Shown here piece after piece: positions 39,826 to 54,500 of a DNA stretch of 64,000 nt. Origin of the DNA: Cyprinodon diabolis (Eukaryota > Chordata > Actinopteri > Cyprinodontiformes > Cyprinodontidae); NCBI GenBank assembly GCA_030533445.1, contig JARPUW010000495.1:124001-188000 (forward strand), written 5' to 3'. Under the pieces are notes generated by a model, which was not told the origin of the DNA, did not search any database, and saw only the letters and a program-made list of their open reading frames with translations. The translations under genes were made by a program, and so were the position numbers. The stretch's first letter is position 1; each line of letters begins with the position of its first letter.

Positions 39826-42800
39826 AGTTTTCAGCTCTAGATGATTGCCAGAAAAGGTCATGGCTGTATCATTAATGGTTTGTCTGTTACAACTCCAGAG
39901 GCCAAAATGGCATTATCTCACTGTGAAAAGAGCGTTTTGGCCTCAACTTCTGATTTGAAGCTTGGAACCAAAAACACCTGCTCAAATCTACTTTATATTG
40001 TTATTTTTCAGCTCTAGATGATTGCCAGAAAAGATCATGGCTGTATCATTAATGGTTTGTCTGTTACAACTCCAGAGGCCAAAATGGCATTATCTCACTG
40101 TGAAAAGAGCGTTTTGGCCTCAACTTCTGTTTTGAAGCTTGGAACCAAAAACATCTGCTCAAATCTACTTTTTATTGTTAGTTTTCAGCTCTAGATGATT
40201 GCCAGAAAAGATCATGGCTGTATCATTAATGGTTTGTCTGTTACAACTCCAGAGGCCAAAATGGCATTATCTCACTGTGAAAAGAGCGTTTTGGCCTCAA
40301 CTTCTGTTTTGAAGCTTGGAACCAAAAACACCTGCTCAAATCTACTTTATATTGTTATTTTTCAGCTCTAGATGATTGCCAGAAAAGATCATGGCTGTAT
40401 CATTAATGGTTTGTCTGTTACAACTCCAGAGGCCAAAATGGCATTATCTCACTGTGAAAAGAGCGTTTTGGCCTCAACTTCTGATTTGAAGCTTGGAACC
40501 AAAAACATCTGCTCAAATCTACTTTATATTGTTACTTTTCAGCTCTAGATGATTGCCAGAAAAGATCATGGCTGTATCATTAATGGTTTGTCTGCTACAA
40601 CTCCAGAGGCCAAAATGGCATTATCTCACTGTGAAAAGAGCGTTTTGGCCTCAACTTCTGTTTTGAAGCTTGGAACCAAAAACATCTGCTCAAATCTACT
40701 TTATATTGTTAGTTTTCAGCTCTAGATGATTGCCAGAAAAGATCATGGCTGTATCATTAATGGTTTGTCTGTTACAACTCCAGAGGCCAAAATGGCATTA
40801 TCTCACTGTGAAAAGAGCGTTTTGCCCTCAAATTCTGATTTGAAGCTTGGAACCAAAAACATCTGCTCAAATCTACTTTATATTGTTAGTTTTCAGCTCT
40901 AGATGATTGCCAGAAAAGATAATGGCTGTATCATTAATGGTTTGTCTGTTACAACTCCAGAGGCCAAAATGACATTATCTCACTGTGAAAAGAGCGGTTT
41001 GGCCTCAACTTCTGTTTTGAAGCTTGGAACCAAAAACACCTGCTAAAATCTAATTTATATTGTTAGTTTTCAGCTCTAGATGATTGCCAGAAAAGATCAT
41101 GGCTGTATCATTAATGGTTTGTCTGTTACAACTCCAGAGGCCAAAATGGCATTATCTCACTGTGAAAAGAGCGCTTTGGCCTCAACTTCTGATTTGAAGC
41201 TTGGAACCAAAAACATCTGCTCAAATCTACTTTATATTGTTAGTTTTCAGCTCTAGATGATTGCCAGAAAAGATCATGGCTGTATCATAAATGGTTTGTC
41301 TGTTACAACTCCAGAGGCCAAAATGGCATTATCTCACTGTGAAAAGAGCGTTTTGGCCTCAACTTCTGTTTTGAAGCTTGGAACCAAAAACATCTGCTCA
41401 AATCTACTTTATATTGTTAGTTTTCAGCTCTAGATGATTGCCAGAAAAGATCATGGCTGTATCATTAATGGTTTGTCTGCTACAACTCCAGAGGCCAAAA
41501 TGGCATTATCTCACTGTGAAAAGAGCGTTTTGGCCTCAACTTCTGTTTTGAAGCTTGGAACCAAAAACATCTGCTCAAATCTACTTTATATTGTTAGTTT
41601 TCAGCTCTAGATGATTGCCAGAAAAGATCATGGCTGTATCATTAATGGTTTGTCTGTTACAACTCCAGAGGCCAAAATGGCATTATCTCACTGTGAAAAG
41701 AGCGTTTTGGCCTCAACTTCTGATTTGAAGCTTGGAACCAAAAACATCTGCTCAAATCTACTTTATATTGTTAGTTTTCAGCTCTAGATGATTGCCAGAA
41801 AAGATCATGGCTGTATCATTAATGGTTTGTCTGTTACAACTCCAGAGGCCAAAATGGCATTATCTCACTGTGAAAAGAGCGTTTTGGCCTCAACTTCTGA
41901 TTTGAAGCTTGGAACCAAAAACTTCTACTCAAATCTACTTTATATTGTTAGTTTTCAGCTCTAGATGATTGCCAGAAAAGATCATGGCTGTATCATTAAT
42001 GGTTTGTCTGTTACAACTCCAGAGGCTAAAATGGCATTATCTCACTGTGAAAAGAGCGTTTTGGCCTCAACTTCTGATTTGAAGCTTGGAACCAAAAACA
42101 CCTGCTCAAATCTACTTTATATTGTTAGTTTTCAGCTCTAGATGATTGCCAGAAAAGATCATGGCTGTATCATTAATGGTTTGTCTGTTACAACTCCAGA
42201 GGCCAAAATGGCATTATTTCACTGTGAAAAGAGCGTTTTGGCCTCAACTTCTGTTTTGAAGCTTGGAACCAAAAACATCTGCTCAAATCTACTTTATATT
42301 GTTAGTTTTCAGCTCTAGATGATTGCCAGAAAAGATCATGGCTGTATCATAAATGGTTTGTCTGTTACAACTCCAGAGGCCAAAATGGCATTATCTCACT
42401 GTGAAAAGAGCGTTTTGGCCTCAACTTCTGTTTTGAAGCTTGGAACCAAAAACATCTGCTCAAATCTACTTTATATTGTTAGTTTTCAGCTCTAGATGAT
42501 TGCCAGAAAAGATCATGGCTGTATCATTAATGGTTTGTCTGTTACAACTCCAGAGGCCAAAATGGCATTATCTCACTGTGAAAAGAGCGTTTTGGCCTCA
42601 ACTTCTGATTTGAAGCTTGGAACCAAAAACACCTGCTCAAATCTACTTTATATTGTTAGTTTTCAGCTCTAGATGATTGCCAGAAAAGATCATGGCTGTA
42701 TCATTAATGGTTTGTCTGTTACAACTCCAGAGGCCAAAATGGCATTATTTCACTGTGAAAAGAGCGTTTTGGCCTCAACTTCTGTTTTGAAGCTTGGAAC

Positions 42801-45800
42801 CAAAAACATCTGCTCAAATCTACTTTATATTGTTAGTTTTCAGCTCTAGATGATTGCCAGAAAAGATCATGGCTGTATCATAAATGGTTTGTCTGTTACA
42901 ACTCCAGAGGCCAAAATGGCATTATCTCACTGTGAAAAGAGCGTTTTGGCCTCAACTTCTGTTTTGAAGCTTGGAACCAAAAACATCTGCTCAAATCTAC
43001 TTTTTATTGTTAGTTTTCAGCTCTAGATGATTGCCAGAAAAGATCATGGCTGTATCATTAATAGTTTGTCTGTTACAACTCCAGAGGCCAAAATGGCATT
43101 ATCTCACTGTGAAAAGAGCGTTTTGGCCTCAACTTCTGTTTTGAAGCTTGGAACCAAAAACATCTGCTCAAATCTACTTTTTATTGTTAGTTTTCAGTTC
43201 TAGATGATTGCCAGAAAAGATCATGGCTGTATCATTAATGGTTTGTCTGTTACAACTCCAGAGGCCAAAATGGCATTATCTCACTGTGAAAAGAGCGTTT
43301 TGGCCTCAACTTCTGTTTTGAAGCTTGGAACCAAAAACACCTGCTCAAATCTACTTTATATTGTTATTTTTCAGCTCTAGATGATTGCCAGAAAAGATCA
43401 TGGCTGTATCATTAATGGTTTGTCTGTTACAACTCCAGAGGCCAAAATGGCATTATCTCACTGTGAAAAGAGCGTTTTGGCCTCAACTTCTGATTTGAAG
43501 CTTGGAACCAAAAACATCTGCTCAAATCTACTTTATATTGTTACTTTTCAGCTCTAGATGATTGCCAGAAAAGATCATGGCTGTATCATAAATGGTTTGT
43601 CTGTTACAACTCCAGAGGCCAAAATGGCATTATCTCACTGTGAAAAGAGCGTTTTGGCCTCAACTTCTGTTTTGAAGCTTGGAACCAAAAACATCTGCTC
43701 AAATCTACTTTATATTGTTAGTTTTCAGCTCTAGATGATTGCCAGAAAAGATCATGGCTGTATCATTAATGGTTTGTCTGCTACAACTCCAGAGGCCAAA
43801 ATGGCATTATCTCACTGTGAAAAGAGCGTTTTGGCCTCAACTTCTGTTTTGAAGCTTGGAACCAAAAACATCTGCTCAAATCTACTTTATATTGTTAGTT
43901 TTCAGCTCTAGATGATTGCCAGAAAAGATCATGGCTGTATCATTAATGGTTTGTCTGTTACAACTCCAGAGGCCAAAATGGCATTATCTCACTGTGAAAA
44001 GAGCGTTTTGGCCTCAAATTCTGATTTGAAGCTTGGAACCAAAAACATCTGCTCAAATCTACTTTATATTGTTAGTTTTCAGCTCTAGATGATTGCCAGA
44101 AAAGATAATGGCTGTATCATTAATGGTTTGTCTGTTACAACTCCAGAGGCCAAAATGACATTATCTCACTGTGAAAAGAGCGTTTTGGCCTCAACTTCTG
44201 TTTTGAAGCTTGGAACCAAAAACACCTGCTAAAATCTAATTTATATTGTTAGTTTTCAGCTCTAGATGATTGCCAGAAAAGATCATGGCTGTATCATTAA
44301 TGGTTTGTCTGTTACAACTCCAGAGGCCAAAATGGCATTATCTCACTGTGAAAAGAGCGCTTTGGCCTCAACTTCTGATTTGAAGCTTGGAACCAAAAAC
44401 ATCTGCTCAAATCTACTTTATATTGTTAGTTTTCAGCTCTAGATGATTGCCAGAAAAGATCATGGCTGTATCATAAATGGTTTGTCTGTTACAACTCCAG
44501 AGGCCAAAATGGCATTATCTCACTGTGAAAAGAGCGTTTTGGCCTCAACTTCTGTTTTGAAGCTTGGAACCAAAAACATCTGCTCAAATCTACTTTATAT
44601 TGTTAGTTTTCAGCTCTAGATGATTGCCAGAAAAGATCATGGCTGTATCATTAATGGTTTGTCTGCTACAACTCCAGAGGCCAAAATGGCATTATCTCAC
44701 TGTGAAAAGAGCGTTTTGGCCTCAACTTCTGTTTTGAAGCTTGGAACCAAAAACATCTGCTCAAATCTACTTTATATTGTTAGTTTTCAGCTCTAGATGA
44801 TTGCCAGAAAAGATCATGGCTGTATCATTAATGGTTTGTCTGTTACAACTCCAGAGGCCAAAATGGCATTATCTCACTGTGAAAAGAGCGTTTTGGCCTC
44901 AACTTCTGATTTGAAGCTTGGAACCAAAAACATCTGCTCAAATCTACTTTATATTGTTAGTTTTCAGCTCTAGATGATTGCCAGAAAAGATCATGGCTGT
45001 ATCATTAATGGTTTGTCTGTTACAACTCCAGAGGCCAAAATGGCATTATCTCACTGTGAAAAGAGCGTTTTGGCCTCAACTTCTGATTTGAAGCTTGGAA
45101 CCAAAAACTTCTACTCAAATCTACTTTATATTGTTAGTTTTCAGCTCTAGATGATTGCCAGAAAAGATCATGGCTGTATCATTAATGGTTTGTCTGTTAC
45201 AACTCCAGAGGCCAAAATGGCATTATCTCACTGTGAAAAGAGCGTTTTGGCCTCAACTTCTGATTTGAAGCTTGGAACCAAAAACACCTGCTCAAATCTA
45301 CTTTATATTGTTAGTTTTCAGCTCTAGATGATTGCCAGAAAAGATCATGGCTGTATCATTAATGGTTTGTCTGTTACAACTCCAGAGGCCAAAATGGCAT
45401 TATTTCACTGTGAAAAGAGCGTTTTGGCCTCAACTTCTGTTTTGAAGCTTGGAACCAAAAACATCTGCTCAAATCTACTTTATATTGTTAGTTTTCAGCT
45501 CTAGATGATTGCCAGAAAAGATCATGGCTGTATCATAAATGGTTTGTCTGTTACAACTCCAGAGGCCAAAATGGCATTATCTCACTGTGAAAAGAGCGTT
45601 TTGGCCTCAACTTCTGTTTTGAAGCTTGGAACCAAAAACATCTGCTCAAATCTACTTTATATTGTTAGTTTTCAGCTCTAGATGATTGCCAGAAAAGATC
45701 ATGGCTGTATCATTAATGGTTTGTCTGCTACAACTCCAGAGGCCAAAATGGCATTATCTCACTGTGAAAAGAGCGTTTTGGCCTCAACTTCTGTTTTGAA

Positions 45801-46020
45801 GCTTGGAACCAAAAACATCTGCTCAAATCTACTTTATATTGTTAGTTTTCAGCTCTAGATGATAACCAGAAAAGATCATGGCTGTATCATTAATGGTTTG
45901 TCTGTTACAACTCCAGAGGCCAAAATGGCATTATCTCACTGTGAAAAGAGCGTTTTGGCCTCAACTTCTGATTTGAAGCTTGGAACCAAAAACATCTGCT
46001 CAAATCTACTTTATATTGTT
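39826..46020 (+). repeat. 35-monomer HOR, copy 2 (6195 bp)
   Basis: Monomers 226-260 repeat monomers 190-225 in order, with one monomer fewer. The loss is at monomer 230 (40534-40710), which fuses the C2 start of monomer 194 to the C62 body of monomer 195. From 40711 the offset to copy 1 is exactly 6195 bp. Copy 2 has one private change at 42027 (gaggctaaaa). Its last monomer is A21A22 with a D-I tail, where copy 1 has A21A22 with an X tail. Confidence 0.91.
40534..40710 (+). repeat. Chimeric monomer 230 (fusion of two HOR members)
   Basis: It begins acttttcag (C2), lacks A48 and carries gctaca (C62). In copy 1 the C2 monomer (34162) has A48 and T62, and the next monomer (34339) has G2, T48 and C62. 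An exchange between monomer positions 2 and 48 joins them and removes 177 bp, which accounts for the 36-versus-35 difference between the HOR copies. Confidence 0.8.
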
Positions 46021-47436
46021 AGTTTTCAGCTCTAGATGATTGCCAGAAAAGATCATGGCTGTATCATTAATGGTTTGTCTGTTACAACTCCAGAGGCCAA
46101 AATGGCATTATCTCACTGTGAAAAGAGCGTTTTGGCCTCAACTTCTGTTTTGAAGCTTAGAACCAAAAACACCTGCTAAAATCTAATTTATATTGTTAGT
46201 TTTCAGCTCTAGATGATTGCCAGAAAAGATCATGGCTGTATCATTAATGATTTGTCTGTTACAACTGCAAAGGCCAAAATGGCATTATCTCACTGTGAAA
46301 AGAGCGTTTTGGCCTCAACTTCTGTTTTGAAGCTTGGAACCAAAAACATCTGCTCAAATCTACTTTATATTGTTAGTTTTCAGCTCTAGATGATTGCCAG
46401 AAAAGATCATGGCTGTATCATTAATGGTTTGTCTGTTACAACTCCAGAGGCCAAAATGGCATTATCTCACTGTGAAAAGAGCGTTTTGGCCTCAACATCT
46501 GTTTTGAAGCTTGGAACCAAAAACATCTGCTCAAATCTACTTTATATTGTTAGTTTTCAGCTCTAGATGATTGCCAGAAAAGATCATGGCTGTATCATTA
46601 ATGGTTTGTCTGTTACAACTCCAGAGGCCAAAATGGCATTATCTCACTGTGAAAAGAGCGTTTTGGCCTCAACTTCTGTTTTGAAGCTTGGAACCAAAAA
46701 CATCTGCTCAAATCTACTTTATATTGTTAGTTTTCAGCTCTAGATGATTTCCAGAAAAGATCATGGCTGTATCATTAATGATTTGTCTGTTACAACTGCA
46801 AAGGCCAAAATGGCATTATCTCACTGTGAAAAGAGCGTTTTGGCCTCAACTTCTGTTTTGAAGCTTGGAACCAAAAACATCTGCTCAAATCTACTTTATA
46901 TTGTTAGTTTTCAGCTCTAGATGATTGCCAGAAAAGATCATGGCTGTATCATTAATGGTTTGTCTGTTACAACTCCAGAGGCCAAAATGGCATTATCTCA
47001 CTGTGAAAAGAGCGTTTTGGCCTCAACATCTGTTTTGAAGCTTGGAACCAAAAACATCTGCTCAAATCTACTTTATATTGTTAGTTTTCAGCTCTAGATG
47101 ATTGCCAGAAAAGATCATGGCTGTATCATTAATGGTTTGTCTGTTACAACTCCAGAGGCCAAAATGGCATTATCTCACGGTGAAAAGAGCGTTTTGGCCT
47201 CAACTTCTGTTTTGAAGCTTGGAACCAAAAACATCTGCTCAAATCTACTTTATATTGTTAGTTTTCAGCTCTAGATGATTGCCAGAAAAGATCATGGCTG
47301 TATCATTAATGGTTTGTCTGTTACAACTCCAGAGGCCAAAATGGCATTATCTCACTGTGAAAAGAGCGTTTTGGCCTCAACTTCTGATTTGAAGCTTGGA
47401 ACCAAAAACATCTGCTCAAATCTACTTTATATTGTT
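46021..47436 (+). repeat. Transition into the K/M monomer family, monomers 261-268
   Basis: Monomer 261 is an X monomer with a cttagaacc change. From monomer 262 (46198) the K class appears for the first time: A53 (aatgatttg) with G70 and A73 (actgcaaag). It alternates with M monomers (A123, aacatctg) and plain I monomers. X, P, k and C62 classes stop here. The run T22 K, M, G97, D-I at 46729-47436 recurs at 47791-48498. Confidence 0.9.
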
Positions 47437-50400
47437 AGTTTTCAGCTCTAGATGATTGCCAGAAAAGATCATGGCTGTATCATTAATGATTTGTCTGTTA
47501 CAACTGCAAAGGCCAAAATGGCATTATCTCACTGTGAAAAGAGCGTTTTGGCCTCAACTTCTGTTTTGAAGCTTGGAACCAAAAACATCTGCTCAAATCT
47601 ACTTTATATTGTTAGTTTTCAGCTCTAGATGATTGCCAGAAAAGATCATGGCTGTATCATTAATGGTTTGTCTGTTACAACTCCAGAGGCCAAAATGGCA
47701 TTATCTCACTGTGAAAAGAGCGTTTTGGCCTCAACTTCTGTTTTGAAGCTTGGAACCAAAAACATCTGCTCAAATCTACTTTATATTGTTAGTTTTCAGC
47801 TCTAGATGATTTCCAGAAAAGATCATGGCTGTATCATTAATGATTTGTCTGTTACAACTGCAAAGGCCAAAATGGCATTATCTCACTGTGAAAAGAGCGT
47901 TTTGGCCTCAACTTCTGTTTTGAAGCTTGGAACCAAAAACATCTGCTCAAATCTACTTTATATTGTTAGTTTTCAGCTCTAGATGATTGCCAGAAAAGAT
48001 CATGGCTGTATCATTAATGGTTTGTCTGTTACAACTCCAGAGGCCAAAATGGCATTATCTCACTGTGAAAAGAGCGTTTTGGCCTCAACATCTGTTTTGA
48101 AGCTTGGAACCAAAAACATCTGCTCAAATCTACTTTATATTGTTAGTTTTCAGCTCTAGATGATTGCCAGAAAAGATCATGGCTGTATCATTAATGGTTT
48201 GTCTGTTACAACTCCAGAGGCCAAAATGGCATTATCTCACGGTGAAAAGAGCGTTTTGGCCTCAACTTCTGTTTTGAAGCTTGGAACCAAAAACATCTGC
48301 TCAAATCTACTTTATATTGTTAGTTTTCAGCTCTAGATGATTGCCAGAAAAGATCATGGCTGTATCATTAATGGTTTGTCTGTTACAACTCCAGAGGCCA
48401 AAATGGCATTATCTCACTGTGAAAAGAGCGTTTTGGCCTCAACTTCTGATTTGAAGCTTGGAACCAAAAACATCTGCTCAAATCTACTTTATATTGTTAG
48501 TTTTCAGCTCTAGATGATTGCCAGAAAAGATCATGGCTGTATCATTAATGATTTGTCTGTTACAACTGCAAAGGCCAAAATGGCATTATCTCACTGTGAA
48601 AAGAGCGTTTTGGCCTCAACTTCTGTTTTGAAGCTTGGAACCAAAAACATCTGCTCAAATCTACTTTATATTGTTAGTTTTCAGCTCTAGATGATTGCCA
48701 GAAAAGATCATGGCTGTATCATTAATGGTTTGTCTGTTACAACTCCAGAGGCCAAAATGGCATTATCTCACTGTGAAAAGAGCGTTTTGGCCTCAACATC
48801 TGTTTTGAAGCTTGGAACCAAAAACATCTGCTCAAATCTACTTTATATTGTTAGTTTTCAGCTCTAGATGATTGCCAGAAAAGATCATGGCTGTATCATT
48901 AATGGTTTGTCTGTTACAACTCCAGAGGCCAAAATGGCATTATCTCACTGTGAAAAGAGCGTATTGGCCTCAACTTCTGTTTTGAAGCTTGGAACCAAAA
49001 ACATCTGCTCAAATCTACTTTAGATTGTTAGTTTTCAGCTCTAGATGATTGCCAGAAAAGATCATGGCTGTATCATTAATGGTTTGTCTGTTACAACTCC
49101 AGAGGCCAAAATGGCATTATCTCACTGTGAAAAGAGCGTTTTGGCCTCAACATCTGTTTTGAGGCTTGGAACCAAAAACATCTGCTCAAATCTACTTTAT
49201 ATTGTTAGTTTTCAGCTCTAGATGATTGCCAGAAAAGATCATGGCTGTATCATTAATGGTTTGTCTGTTACAACTCCAGAGGCCAAAATGGCATTATCTC
49301 ACTGTGAAAAGAGCGTTTTGGCCTCAACTTCTGTTTTGAAGCTTGGAACCAAAAACATCTGCTCAAATCTACTTTATATTGTTAGTTTTCAGCTCTAGAT
49401 GATTGCCAGAAAAGATCATGGCTGTATCATTAATGATTTGTCTGTTACAACTGCAAAGGCCAAAATGGCATTATCTCACTGTTAAAAGAGCGTTTTGGCC
49501 TCAACTTCTGTTTTGAAGCTTGGAACCAAATACATCTGCTCAAATCTACTTTATATTGTTAGTTTTCAGCTCTAGATGATTGCCAGAAAAGATCATGGCT
49601 GTATCATTAATGGTTTGTCTGTTACAACTCCAGAGGCCAAAATGGCATTATCTCACTGTGAAAAGAGCGTTTTGGCCTCAACATCTGTTTTGAAGCTTGG
49701 AACCAAAAACATCTGCTCAAATCTACTTTATATTGTTAGTTTTCAGCTCTAGATGATTGCCAGAAAAGATCATGGCTGTATCATTAATGGTTTGTCTGTT
49801 ACAACTCCAGAGGCCAAAATGGCATTATCTCACTGTGAGAAGAGCGTTTTGGCCTCAACTTCTGTTTTGAAGCTTGGAACCAAAAACATCTGCTCAAATC
49901 TACTTTATATTGTTAGTTTTCAGCTCTAGATGATTGCCAGAAAAGATCATGGCTGTATCATTAATGATTTGTCTGTTACAACTGCAAAGGCCAAAATGGC
50001 ATTATCTCACTGTGAAAAGAGCGTTTTGGCCTCAACTTCTGTTTTGAAGCTTGGAACCAAAAACATCTGCTCAAATCTACTTTATATTGTTAGTTTTCAG
50101 CTCTAGATGATTGCCAGAAAAGATCATGGCTGTATCATTAATGGTTTGTCTGTTACAACTCCAGAGGCCAAAATGGCATTATCTCACTGTGAAAAGAGCG
50201 TTTTGGCCTCAACATCTGTTTTGAAGCTTGGAACCAAAAACATCTGCTCAAATCTACTTTATATTGTTAGTTTTCAGCTCTAGATGATTGCCAGAAAAGA
50301 TCATGGCTGTATCATTAATGGTTTGTCTGTTACAACTCCAGAGGCCAAAATGGCATTATCTCACTGTGAAAAGAGCGTTTTGGCCTCAACTTCTGTTTTG

Positions 50401-51507
50401 AAGCTTGGAACCAAAAACATCTGCTCAAATCTACTTTATATTGTTAGTTTTCAGCTCTAGATGATTGCCAGAAAAGATCATGGCTGTATCATTAATGATT
50501 TGTCTGTTACAACTGCAAAGGCCAAAATGGCATTATCTCACTGTGAAAAGAGCGTTTTGGCCTCAACTTCTGTTTTGAAGCTTGGAACCAAAAACATCTG
50601 CTCAAATCTACTTTATATTGTTAGTTTTCAGCTCTAGATGATTGCCAGAAAAGATCATGGCTGTATCATTAATGGTTTGTCTGTTACAACTCCAGAGGCC
50701 AAAATGGCATTATCTCACTGTGAAAAGAGCGTTTTGGCCTCAACATCTGTTTTGAAGCTTGGAACCAAAAACATCTGCTCAAATCTACTTTATATTGTTA
50801 GTTTTCAGCTCTAGATGATTGCCAGAAAAGATCATGGCTGTATCATTAATGATTTGTCTGTTACAACTGCAAAGGCCAAAATGGCATTATCTCACTGTGA
50901 AAAGAGCGTTTTGGCCTCAACTTCTGTTTTGAAGCTTGGAACCAAAAACATCTGCTCAAATCTACTTTATATTGTTAGTTTTCAGCTCTAGATGATTGCC
51001 AGAAAAGATCATGGCTGTATCATTAATGGTTTGTCTGTTACAACTCCAGAGGCCAAAATGGCATTATCTCACGGTGAAAAGAGCGTTTTGGCCTTAACTT
51101 CTGTTTTGAAGCTTGGAACCAAAAACATCTGCTCAAATCTACTTTATATTGTTAGTTTTCAGCTCTAGATGATTGCCAGAAAAGATCATGGCTGTATCAT
51201 TAATGGTTTGTCTGTTACAACTCCAGAGGCCAAAATGGCATTATCTCACTGTGAAAAGAGCGTTTTGGCCTCAACTTCTGATTTGAAGCTTGGAACCAAA
51301 AACATCTGCTCAAATCTACTTTATATTGTTAGTTTTCAGCTCTAGATGATTGCCAGAAAAGATCATGGCTGTATCATTAATGGTTTGTCTGTTACAACTC
51401 CAGAGGCCAAAATGGCATTATCTCACTGTGAAAAGAGCGTTTTGGCCTCAACTTCTGTTTTTAAGCTTGGAACCAAAAACATCTGCTCAAATCTACTTTA
51501 TATTGTT
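47437..51507 (+). repeat. 23-monomer HOR, copy 1 (4071 bp)
   Basis: Monomers 269-291. Order: K, I, T22 K, M, G97 (cacggtga), D-I, K, M, gtattgg with tttagattg, M with gaggctt, I, K with gttaaaag and aaatacatc, M, gtgagaag, K, M, I, K, M, K, G97 with gccttaac, D-I, gtttttaag. Each rare variant recurs 4071 bp downstream; gtattgg, for example, is at 48961 and 53032. The gaggctt variant removes the HindIII site in monomer 278. Confidence 0.95.
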
Positions 51508-54500
51508 AGTTTTCAGCTCTAGATGATTGCCAGAAAAGATCATGGCTGTATCATTAATGATTTGTCTGTTACAACTGCAAAGGCCAAAATGGCATTATCT
51601 CACTGTGAAAAGAGCGTTTTGGCCTCAACTTCTGTTTTGAAGCTTGGAACCAAAAACATCTGCTCAAATCTACTTTATATTGTTAGTTTTCAGCTCTAGA
51701 TGATTGCCAGAAAAGATCATGGCTGTATCATTAATGGTTTGTCTGTTACAACTCCAGAGGCCAAAATGGCATTATCTCACTGTGAAAAGAGCGTTTTGGC
51801 CTCAACTTCTGTTTTGAAGCTTGGAACCAAAAACATCTGCTCAAATCTACTTTATATTGTTAGTTTTCAGCTCTAGATGATTTCCAGAAAAGATCATGGC
51901 TGTATCATTAATGATTTGTCTGTTACAACTGCAAAGGCCAAAATGGCATTATCTCACTGTGAAAAGAGCGTTTTGGCCTCAACTTCTGTTTTGAAGCTTG
52001 GAACCAAAAACATCTGCTCAAATCTACTTTATATTGTTAGTTTTCAGCTCTAGATGATTGCCAGAAAAGATCATGGCTGTATCATTAATGGTTTGTCTGT
52101 TACAACTCCAGAGGCCAAAATGGCATTATCTCACTGTGAAAAGAGCGTTTTGGCCTCAACATCTGTTTTGAAGCTTGGAACCAAAAACATCTGCTCAAAT
52201 CTACTTTATATTGTTAGTTTTCAGCTCTAGATGATTGCCAGAAAAGATCATGGCTGTATCATTAATGGTTTGTCTGTTACAACTCCAGAGGCCAAAATGG
52301 CATTATCTCACGGTGAAAAGAGCGTTTTGGCCTCAACTTCTGTTTTGAAGCTTGGAACCAAAAACATCTGCTCAAATCTACTTTATATTGTTAGTTTTCA
52401 GCTCTAGATGATTGCCAGAAAAGATCATGGCTGTATCATTAATGGTTTGTCTGTTACAACTCCAGAGGCCAAAATGGCATTATCTCACTGTGAAAAGAGC
52501 GTTTTGGCCTCAACTTCTGATTTGAAGCTTGGAACCAAAAACATCTGCTCAAATCTACTTTATATTGTTAGTTTTCAGCTCTAGATGATTGCCAGAAAAG
52601 ATCATGGCTGTATCATTAATGATTTGTCTGTTACAACTGCAAAGGCCAAAATGGCATTATCTCACTGTGAAAAGAGCGTTTTGGCCTCAACTTCTGTTTT
52701 GAAGCTTGGAACCAAAAACATCTGCTCAAATCTACTTTATATTGTTAGTTTTCAGCTCTAGATGATTGCCAGAAAAGATCATGGCTGTATCATTAATGGT
52801 TTGTCTGTTACAACTCCAGAGGCCAAAATGGCATTATCTCACTGTGAAAAGAGCGTTTTGGCCTCAACATCTGTTTTGAAGCTTGGAACCAAAAACATCT
52901 GCTCAAATCTACTTTATATTGTTAGTTTTCAGCTCTAGATGATTGCCAGAAAAGATCATGGCTGTATCATTAATGGTTTGTCTGTTACAACTCCAGAGGC
53001 CAAAATGGCATTATCTCACTGTGAAAAGAGCGTATTGGCCTCAACTTCTGTTTTGAAGCTTGGAACCAAAAACATCTGCTCAAATCTACTTTAGATTGTT
53101 AGTTTTCAGCTCTAGATGATTGCCAGAAAAGATCATGGCTGTATCATTAATGGTTTGTCTGTTACAACTCCAGAGGCCAAAATGGCATTATCTCACTGTG
53201 AAAAGAGCGTTTTGGCCTCAACATCTGTTTTGAGGCTTGGAACCAAAAACATCTGCTCAAATCTACTTTATATTGTTAGTTTTCAGCTCTAGATGATTGC
53301 CAGAAAAGATCATGGCTGTATCATTAATGGTTTGTCTGTTACAACTCCAGAGGCCAAAATGGCATTATCTCACTGTGAAAAGAGCGTTTTGGCCTCAACT
53401 TCTGTTTTGAAGCTTGGAACCAAAAACATCTGCTCAAATCTACTTTATATTGTTAGTTTTCAGCTCTAGATGATTGCCAGAAAAGATCATGGCTGTATCA
53501 TTAATGATTTGTCTGTTACAACTGCAAAGGCCAAAATGGCATTATCTCACTGTTAAAAGAGCGTTTTGGCCTCAACTTCTGTTTTGAAGCTTGGAACCAA
53601 ATACATCTGCTCAAATCTACTTTATATTGTTAGTTTTCAGCTCTAGATGATTGCCAGAAAAGATCATGGCTGTATCATTAATGGTTTGTCTGTTACAACT
53701 CCAGAGGCCAAAATGGCATTATCTCACTGTGAAAAGAGCGTTTTGGCCTCAACATCTGTTTTGAAGCTTGGAACCAAAAACATCTGCTCAAATCTACTTT
53801 ATATTGTTAGTTTTCAGCTCTAGATGATTGCCAGAAAAGATCATGGCTGTATCATTAATGGTTTGTCTGTTACAACTCCAGAGGCCAAAATGGCATTATC
53901 TCACTGTGAGAAGAGCGTTTTGGCCTCAACTTCTGTTTTGAAGCTTGGAACCAAAAACATCTGCTCAAATCTACTTTATATTGTTAGTTTTCAGCTCTAG
54001 ATGATTGCCAGAAAAGATCATGGCTGTATCATTAATGATTTGTCTGTTACAACTGCAAAGGCCAAAATGGCATTATCTCACTGTGAAAAGAGCGTTTTGG
54101 CCTCAACTTCTGTTTTGAAGCTTGGAACCAAAAACATCTGCTCAAATCTACTTTATATTGTTAGTTTTCAGCTCTAGATGATTGCCAGAAAAGATCATGG
54201 CTGTATCATTAATGGTTTGTCTGTTACAACTCCAGAGGCCAAAATGGCATTATCTCACTGTGAAAAGAGCGTTTTGGCCTCAACATCTGTTTTGAAGCTT
54301 GGAACCAAAAACATCTGCTCAAATCTACTTTATATTGTTAGTTTTCAGCTCTAGATGATTGCCAGAAAAGATCATGGCTGTATCATTAATGGTTTGTCTG
54401 TTACAACTCCAGAGGCCAAAATGGCATTATCTCACTGTGAAAAGAGCGTTTTGGCCTCAACTTCTGTTTTGAAGCTTGGAACCAAAAACATCTGCTCAAA

